The notes under the pieces were generated by a model. The model saw only the letters and a list, made by a program, of their open reading frames with translations. It had not been told where the DNA came from and did no database searches. The position numbers and the translations under genes are program-made. From assembly GCA_002372815.1 (NCBI GenBank), contig DFIR01000104.1, positions 56,455 to 66,499 of the forward strand: a stretch of 10,045 nt of DNA, written 5' to 3'. The stretch comes from Lachnospiraceae bacterium UBA3692 (lineage in GTDB: Bacteria; Bacillota; Clostridia; Lachnospirales; Lachnospiraceae). Shown here piece by piece: positions 6,326 through 10,045 of this stretch; position 1 is the first letter of the stretch, and each line of letters begins with the position of its first letter.

Positions 6326-6354
6326 ACTATATAACAGGACAGGAAGTTTGGCAA
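6326..6354 (-). promoter_or_regulatory. Promoter of the nuclease-like gene
   Basis: On the minus strand: -35 TTGCCA (6349-6354), a 17-base spacer, and -10 TATAGT (6326-6331). It fits a housekeeping sigma-factor promoter and would give a leader of about 60 bases before the ATG at 6256. Confidence 0.6.
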
Positions 6355-6357
6355 GTA

Positions 6358-6389
6358 CACAAAAAGAGACGCCGCAGCTGCAGCGTCTC
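6358..6389 (-). terminator. Intrinsic terminator of hisS
   Basis: GAGACGC (6366-6372) pairs with GCGTCTC (6383-6389), with an inner GCAGCTGC palindrome. On the minus strand the stem is followed by TTTTTGTG. It lies 54 bases past the hisS stop and directly upstream of the nuclease-like gene's -35 element, so the two transcription units are separate. Confidence 0.8.
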
Positions 6390-6443
6390 ATAATTCATAA
6401 GAAATCTTACTGTTCAGTTATCTGTTCAGATTTGCGGATCCGC

Positions 6444-7820
6444 TCACATCACCACACACTTCTCCGCAGCGGCCCCGGCTTTGTGCTCCAGGATGCGGGC
6501 GGCGGCTTCGTCGGCGGTCAGGGTCTCCTGCTGGCCGGAAGCCATGTCTTTGAGGGCGACCTTGTGCTGCGCGATCTCGTCGTCGCCGAGGAAGATGCAG
6601 TAAGGGATGCCCAGCTTGTCGGCGTAGGCGATGCGCTGTTTGAATTTCTTCTTCTCGAAATAGATCTGGGCGCTGAGGCCGGCGTTGCGGAGCTGGGTGC
6701 TCACGCGGACGGCTTCGGAGTAGTCGTCGGTCATCGGGATGATCAGGACGTCTACCGGGGCGCTCTTGGCGCGGTTCAGGTAGTTCTGCGCGTTCAGGAT
6801 ATAGAAGAGGCGCGTGAGGCCGATCGAGATGCCGACGCCCGGCAGGTGCTTGCTGGTGTAGTAGCCGGCCAGGTTGTCGTAGCGGCCGCCGCTGCAGACG
6901 CTGCCGATCTCCGGGTGCTTCGTGACCGTCGTCTCGTAGACCGTGCCGGTGTAGTAGTCCAGGCCGCGGGCGATGGTCAGGTCGAGGCGGTACTTGTCCT
7001 TCGACACGCCGAAGCCAGCCAGGTAATAGAGGACCTGCTGCAGCTCGTCGATACCGGTGTCCAGCGTCTCATTCTGGCCGCGGTACTGCCCGAGCAGGGC
7101 GAGGATCTCCTCGTCGGTGCCCTTGTTGGTCAGGACTTCCAGCAGCTTCTCCGCGACGGACTCCTCGGGGACCAGCGCAGGGCCGTCCTCGGCGGGGGCG
7201 GTGAGCTCTTTTTTCACGTTGTCGACGCCGATCTTGTCGACTTTGTCGATGATGCGGAGGACATCCGCGGCATGGTCATTCGCGATGCCGAACACGCCGA
7301 AGAGACCGTTCAGCACCTTGCGGTTGTTGATCCGGATGGTGAAGTCCTCGATGCCCAGCGACTGCATCACGTCCACGATGATACTCGGGATCTCCGCGTC
7401 GTTCACGATGTTCAGCGAGCCGTCGCCGATGATATCGATATCCGCCTGATAGAATTCTCTGAAGCGCCCCTTCTGCGCCCGCTCACCGCGGTAGACCTTG
7501 CCGATCTGGTACCTCTTGAAGGGGAAGACCAGGTCGTTCTGGTTGAGGGCGACATATTTCGCCAGCGGGACGGTCAGGTCGAAGCGCATCGTCAGATCCG
7601 TGTCGCCTTTGCTGAAGCGGTAGATCTGCTTCTCCGTCTCGCCGCCGGCCTTGGCCAGCAGGATCTCACTGTGCTCCAGCACCGGCGTATCCAACGGGAA
7701 AAAGCCGTACGACTGATACACCTTCTCCAGCGTCCTCCTGATCTCCTCGAAGAGGACCTGGTCCTTCGGCGACAGTTCCATAAATCCTGAGAGTGTCCTG
7801 GGTTTGATCAGATTGCTCAT
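6444..7820 (-). CDS. hisS: Histidyl-tRNA synthetase (divergent, eukaryote-like motif set)
   Basis: 458 residues. It charges tRNA-His with histidine in the cytosol. Class II core: motif 1 region at ~38-50, the substrate loop MRFDLTVPLAKYV (78-90), motif 2 FKRYQIGKVYRGERAQKGRFREFYQADIDIIG-type sequence (101-132), the histidine-specific ARGLDYYTG (284-292), CSGGRYDNL (309-317) and motif 3 GISIGLTRL (330-338). An insertion domain (~170-275) and an anticodon-binding domain (~355-445) follow the normal order. The usual bacterial LRPEGT loop is here RFDLTVP, closer to eukaryotic and archaeal enzymes, and the N-terminus reads RTLSGFMELSP rather than the common RGxxD. The start at 7820 has AGGAG 6 bases upstream. 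A terminator follows at 6358-6389. The leader from the predicted promoter is too short for a T-box. Confidence 0.95.
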   Translation of the reverse strand: MSNLIKPRTLSGFMELSPKDQVLFEEIRRTLEKVYQSYGFFPLDTPVLEHSEILLAKAGGETEKQIYRFSKGDTDLTMRFDLTVPLAKYVALNQNDLVFPFKRYQIGKVYRGERAQKGRFREFYQADIDIIGDGSLNIVNDAEIPSIIVDVMQSLGIEDFTIRINNRKVLNGLFGVFGIANDHAADVLRIIDKVDKIGVDNVKKELTAPAEDGPALVPEESVAEKLLEVLTNKGTDEEILALLGQYRGQNETLDTGIDELQQVLYYLAGFGVSKDKYRLDLTIARGLDYYTGTVYETTVTKHPEIGSVCSGGRYDNLAGYYTSKHLPGVGISIGLTRLFYILNAQNYLNRAKSAPVDVLIIPMTDDYSEAVRVSTQLRNAGLSAQIYFEKKKFKQRIAYADKLGIPYCIFLGDDEIAQHKVALKDMASGQQETLTADEAAARILEHKAGAAAEKCVVM

Positions 7821-7860
7821 ATATGCTCCTGCAGTTCGTATTTTGATTCGTATCCTGAGT

Positions 7861-7889
7861 ATTATACACGGAAGCGGCACTTTTGACCA
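7861..7889 (-). promoter_or_regulatory. hisS promoter
   Basis: On the minus strand: -10 TATAAT (7861-7866), a 17-base spacer, and -35 TGGTCA (7884-7889, 4 of 6 consensus bases). The leader to the ATG at 7820 would be about 35 bases, leaving no room for a T-box or other long riboregulator. Confidence 0.6.
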
Positions 7890-7995
7890 CTGTCTGCGGA
7901 AAAACATGCCCCCTGTCCGGCCCGTTCACCCGCCCGGCTCCGCCCGTGTCCCCGCCGTTCACTGTCCTTGTTCTCTCACCGGGCGCTGCTCCGCC

Positions 7996-8454
7996 TCACC
8001 GCCGCTCGAACAGCGTCTCCCGCGCCGAGACCCACTTGTCCGCCAGGCAGACGATCCAGGCCTCCCGGCTGTGCGGCACGCGCGTCAGGTTGAGCGGCCA
8101 CATGTGGCACCGGATCACATGCTCCGTCTTCGGCCCGATGCCGAAGAACTTCCGGGCATTGTCCGCCGCCCGGTCGGCATGGATGTAGCCGTGCCACTTG
8201 TGCGTCCCGCCGTCCTCCTCATGCCAGTCATAGAGGTAGAAATCGTGCAGCATCGCACCTTCCGTCAGCGTCTTCTCATCCGCGTGCAGGTGCAGCCGCC
8301 GGTTGAGCCGGTAGCTCAGCTGCGCGACCCGCTCGCAGTGGTCATAGGTCGTGACGCTGCCGTGCTGCATATACTGTTTCATCTCCCGCACCTTCCGGTG
8401 CCTGCGGAATCTGTGGATCAACTTCTCAAATCCGTCATCGTGTTTGCTGTGCAT
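7996..8454 (-). CDS. Small HD-domain phosphohydrolase-like protein
   Basis: 152 residues. An HD-superfamily metal-dependent hydrolase of unknown substrate. The metal ligands are visible in order: H39 in TTYDHCERVAQ (35-45), the H70-D71 doublet in EGAMLHDFYLYDWHE (65-79), further histidines at H88 and H92 (KWHGYIHADRAADNA), H112 and H117 in EHVIRCHMWPL (111-121), and D139 in LADKWVSARE (138-147). The extra histidines between the HD doublet and the last Asp are typical of this compact family and could hold a second metal. There is no signal peptide or regulatory domain. The start at 8454 has GAGGAG 6 bases upstream; the reading frame stays open much further up but has no family similarity there and overlaps the Uma2-like gene. 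It has its own promoter and lies divergent from that gene, 107 bases away. Confidence 0.85.
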   Translation of the reverse strand: MHSKHDDGFEKLIHRFRRHRKVREMKQYMQHGSVTTYDHCERVAQLSYRLNRRLHLHADEKTLTEGAMLHDFYLYDWHEEDGGTHKWHGYIHADRAADNARKFFGIGPKTEHVIRCHMWPLNLTRVPHSREAWIVCLADKWVSARETLFERR

Positions 8455-8488
8455 CTGCGGCTCCTCAAGGATGTCATGACTTCGAATC

Positions 8489-8517
8489 AGTATAGCGCAG
8501 ATGCCCCTGCCCTGCAA
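8489..8517 (-). promoter_or_regulatory. Promoter of the HD-domain gene
   Basis: On the minus strand: -35 TTGCAG (8512-8517), a 17-base spacer, and -10 TATACT (8489-8494, 5 of 6). It fits a leader of about 30 bases before the ATG at 8454. No matching promoter was seen for the divergent Uma2-like gene. Confidence 0.5.
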
Positions 8518-8561
8518 TATCCTGAAATCCCCTGGGGACCGTCCAGAAAGTCCTGGGCGGC

Positions 8562-9155
8562 GTGACACGCAGCCCCCGGCGGGAAACGATTCTGGCGCTG
8601 GAGGACTTCCTCCGGCTTCCCGAGGACCGAAGCTTTGAGCTGATCGACGGGAGCATCTATGAAATGAATTCCCCCGGCAGGCTTCACCAGAGAATCGTTT
8701 CAAAGCTCGGCCATTACTTTGAACGCTATATCGAGGAGCATAACGGCGACTGCGAAGTCCTGCCATCGACCGACACGCAGCTGGACCGCGACGAGCGGAC
8801 CGTCGTGGCGCCCGATCTCGCGATCTGCTGCGGCACTGAAGACCGTGACGGCCGCGTCTTCGGCGCGCCGGACCTCGTGATCGAGGTCCTCTCTCCTTCC
8901 ACGCGCAGCCGGGACCTCTCCCTCAAGCTCCACAAGTATCAGCACGCCGGGGTCCGCGAATACTGGATCATCGACGCGGACAAGGAGCGCGTCCTGGTCT
9001 ACCGTTCGCTCCCATCTGAAGCAGCTCCCGACCTCGAACTGTCGATTTACGGTTTCTCGGACCGGATCCCTGTCGGCATCTACGACGGCGATCTCGTGAT
9101 CGACCTGGCGGAGATGCGCCGCCAGCTGGCGAGGTATTTTCCGACAAAAGAATGA
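8562..9155 (+). CDS. Uma2 family (DUF820) endonuclease-like protein
   Basis: 197 residues, the usual family length. A PD-(D/E)XK-type restriction-endonuclease fold found in many bacteria, often in many copies; the biological role is poorly known. Motifs: FELIDGSIYEM (25-35) near the N-terminus, VVAPDLAICC (81-90) with D85, APDLVIEVLSPSTRSRDLSLK (102-122) with E108 and K122, and YQHAGVREYWIID (126-138), the family signature. All expected catalytic positions are present. The start is uncertain: GTG at 8562 is the first standard start codon in the frame, preceded only by a weak GGGCGG; the frame is open back to a stop at 8523, and CTG codons could also serve. It is divergent from the HD gene and no toxin, methylase or transposase is adjacent. 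Confidence 0.88.
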   Translation: MTRSPRRETILALEDFLRLPEDRSFELIDGSIYEMNSPGRLHQRIVSKLGHYFERYIEEHNGDCEVLPSTDTQLDRDERTVVAPDLAICCGTEDRDGRVFGAPDLVIEVLSPSTRSRDLSLKLHKYQHAGVREYWIIDADKERVLVYRSLPSEAAPDLELSIYGFSDRIPVGIYDGDLVIDLAEMRRQLARYFPTKE

Positions 9156-9171
9156 CCCTGCATGCAATCAC

Positions 9172-9232
9172 ACAAAAAGACCGGCAGCACCTGTCACCGC
9201 CAAATGTCGATGTACAGTTTCCTGCCGGTCTT
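9172..9232 (-). terminator. Terminator of the SH3b leader-peptide gene
   Basis: AAGACCGGCAG (9177-9187) pairs perfectly with CTGCCGGTCTT (9222-9232). An inner CTGT/ACAG pair partly closes the long loop. On the minus strand the stem runs into TCTTTTTGTG. It lies about 40 bases past the SH3b gene stop and only 21 bases past the Uma2-like stop, so it may serve both convergent genes, though the plus-strand T-run is poor. Confidence 0.65.
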
Positions 9233-9271
9233 CCTGTCTCTTATTCCAGATCAGACTGCTGAACAGCGCTC

Positions 9272-9574
9272 TCAGCACCGGGTGATGCCGCCGCTGAGGC
9301 TCACGGTGAAGTTCTTGTTGACCCAGCCTTCCGTGCCGTTATAACTCCCCCACACATACTCACCGATCTTCCGGTCCTCGGTGATGAGGAAGCAGGCCCC
9401 GTTCTCGATCCTGCCGATGATATTGCTGTCGTCGTAGGACGGATGGTTCCGGATCGCCAGATACCCTGTCTTCACATTGGCCATGACCCGCTCCCAGCGG
9501 TAATTCTCGATATTGCCTGCGCCGCCGGCGACGTTCTCCAGTTTCTGCACATCCAGTCTTTCCTGCTCTGCCAT
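9272..9574 (-). CDS. Small SH3b-domain protein with a double-glycine export leader
   Basis: 100 residues. Residues 1-18 end in a leader of the bacteriocin/ComC type: LDVQKLENVAGG, with Leu at -12, Leu at -7, Val at -4 and Gly-Gly at -2/-1, the pattern cut by C39-peptidase ABC exporters. The predicted mature part is 82 residues and mostly one bacterial SH3 domain: TGYLAIRNHPSYDDSNIIGRIENG (36-59) and WGSYNGTEGWVNKNF (75-89) carry the family's LxxR..P, IGxxxxG and GWV signatures. Two cysteines (C61, C100) could form a disulfide outside the cell. Inferred role: an exported wall-binding or antimicrobial/signalling peptide. No exporter or modification gene is in the window. The start at 9574 has GAGAG 4 bases upstream, with a stronger AAAGGGG further back. 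Confidence 0.72.
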   Translation of the reverse strand: MAEQERLDVQKLENVAGGAGNIENYRWERVMANVKTGYLAIRNHPSYDDSNIIGRIENGACFLITEDRKIGEYVWGSYNGTEGWVNKNFTVSLSGGITRC

Positions 9575-9653
9575 AATTCTCTCAGCCCCTTTCTATCTGT
9601 CTGTCCGCGCTGTCACTTTCGTTGGGAAAGGACTTCGGAAGTTTCGTAGTAAT

Positions 9654-9824
9654 TCAATTATACACCCTTCCCCGGCTGGCTTGTCTATGGTCGATATCAA
9701 ATGCATTGCGAATAGGAGCACCGGAGTATATGGCACGGTATTGTACTTCCAACGGCTTAGTATTCAAGTTGTATTCGTTCAGGTACATGAGTGCCTCGCC
9801 GTACTTCAGCAGTTCCAGCCGCAT
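9654..9824 (-). CDS. Candidate 56-residue small protein of unknown function
   Basis: Reading leftward from the ATG at 9824 gives 56 residues beginning MRLELLKYGEALMYLNEYN and ending RGRVYN before TGA. GGAGG lies 9 bases upstream, and a promoter-like pair is at 9928-9956. The N-terminal half looks helical and the composition is protein-like. The frame stays open about 30 codons further upstream with no ATG, so it could instead be the end of a longer, decayed gene. It resembles no family I know. Base composition is more AT-rich than the flanking genes. Its last codons overlap the possible -10 of the SH3b gene. Confidence 0.35.
   Translation of the reverse strand: MRLELLKYGEALMYLNEYNLNTKPLEVQYRAIYSGAPIRNAFDIDHRQASRGRVYN
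9657..9687 (-). promoter_or_regulatory. Possible promoter of the SH3b leader-peptide gene
   Basis: On the minus strand: -10 TATAAT (9657-9662) and -35 TAGACA (9682-9687, 5 of 6), with a 19-base spacer, longer than ideal. It would give a leader of about 75 bases to the ATG at 9574. It overlaps the end of the candidate 56-residue ORF. Confidence 0.4.
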
Positions 9825-9917
9825 AACAGGTATCCTCCAGGCTTCGGACAGTTCACAATCGCATTTCTGGTGCGATGCTCGTCCACAAGACTGGACAGGA
9901 GACTCCGCTGTGCGTTA

Positions 9918-9956
9918 TTGCGATTTAATGATACCGTATATATACACAGATAGCAA
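9918..9956. promoter_or_regulatory. Overlapping divergent promoter candidates
   Basis: Minus strand: TTGCTA (9951-9956), 17 bases, TATCAT (9928-9933), pointing at the candidate ORF at 9824. Plus strand: TTGCGA (9918-9923), 17 bases, TATACA (9941-9946), pointing at the gene presumed to begin past the window end. Both are imperfect matches in AT-rich sequence, so chance hits are possible; if both are real they would compete for polymerase. Confidence 0.35.
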
Positions 9957-9997
9957 GAATAGAGAGACAAAACTATTCCATCTCTATCAATAATAAA

Positions 9998-10024
9998 CTT
10001 CCTGATGGGAAAACTGACAGGAAG
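9998..10024 (+). other. Stem-loop upstream of the edge gene
   Basis: CTTCCTG (9998-10004) pairs with CAGGAAG (10018-10024) around a 13-base loop. It ends 8 bases before the AGGAGGGGG ribosome binding site and has no T-run after it, so it is more likely a leader structure than a terminator. Confidence 0.35.
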
Positions 10025-10032
10025 AATCGAGT

Positions 10033-10041
10033 AGGAGGGGG
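10033..10041 (+). promoter_or_regulatory. Ribosome binding site of a gene starting just outside the window
   Basis: AGGAGGGGG is a near-perfect Shine-Dalgarno sequence 4 bases from the window end. The GTG at 10041-10043 is too close to it to be the start, so the coding sequence most likely begins within the next ten bases, outside the window. Confidence 0.6.
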
Positions 10042-10045
10042 TGAT

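Noticed and set aside
6138..7790. Long plus-strand open frame of 550 codons opposite hisS
   Set aside because: It is antisense to clear hisS motifs and composed of Val/Asp/Leu/Arg-rich shadow sequence.
7821..7995. T-box leader for hisS
   Set aside because: The -10 at 7861-7866 leaves only about 35 bases of leader, and no specifier stem or T-box sequence is seen. The GC-rich remainder has a GTGAACGG repeat of unclear meaning.
8531..8550. CCTGGGGACCGTCC as a further copy of the CAGGGGAC repeat
   Set aside because: It shares only GGGGAC, has no matching opposite arm, and is probably coincidental.
8455..8766. N-terminal extension of the HD-domain protein
   Set aside because: The frame is open, but it covers the promoter and the divergent Uma2-like gene, with no family similarity.
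1..10045. tRNA or rRNA genes, insertion-sequence ends
   Set aside because: None was recognised by eye on either strand; no transposase or integrase motif occurs in any real gene here.

Overview
The window is GC-rich with AT-rich islands, has strong AGGAGG-type ribosome binding sites, and carries a mix of genes (coaX, mrp, a divergent hisS, a double-glycine leader peptide) that suggests a fairly high-GC clostridial Firmicute, possibly Lachnospiraceae-like. That placement is an inference from gene content; there is no rRNA to confirm it.

Layout. 16-3616 (minus strand): three metabolic genes. mrp (Fe-S carrier ATPase) is followed by coaX (type III pantothenate kinase) and by a pseudouridine-5'-phosphate glycosidase-like protein with an unexplained N-terminal half. 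A long inverted repeat lies just upstream of the coaX ribosome binding site. 3793-4995 (plus): a NYN-domain nuclease-like protein with a low-complexity Gly/Ala/Ser linker and two C-terminal LOTUS/OST-HTH-like modules, divergent from mrp, with two hairpins in its leader. 4996-5443: an AT-rich gap between convergent genes, filled by a regular array of the heptamer TAGTGCA and its complement TGCACTA. 5444-6256 (minus): a PD-(D/E)XK-like protein transcribed towards the array. 6444-7820 (minus): hisS. 7996-8454 (minus): a small HD-domain hydrolase, divergent from a Uma2-family (DUF820) endonuclease-like gene at 8562-9155 (plus). 9272-9574 (minus): a 100-residue SH3b protein with a double-glycine export leader. 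9575-10045: AT-richer sequence with one candidate 56-residue ORF, possible divergent promoters, and a ribosome binding site for a gene starting just past the window edge.

The most unusual element is the array at 5031-5425. Twelve consecutive heptamers alternate strictly in orientation. The distance from each reverse copy to the next forward copy is exactly 30 bp (a 23-bp gap) in all six cases, and from forward to the next reverse copy it is 20-22 bp. The overall period is 50-52 bp, with unrelated sequence in the six 23-bp gaps. It is not a recognisable CRISPR. It lies directly downstream of the nuclease-like gene, with no obvious terminator between them, so a protein-plus-array system is a reasonable hypothesis. 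The other genes look like housekeeping or solitary accessory functions and do not clearly form one pathway.
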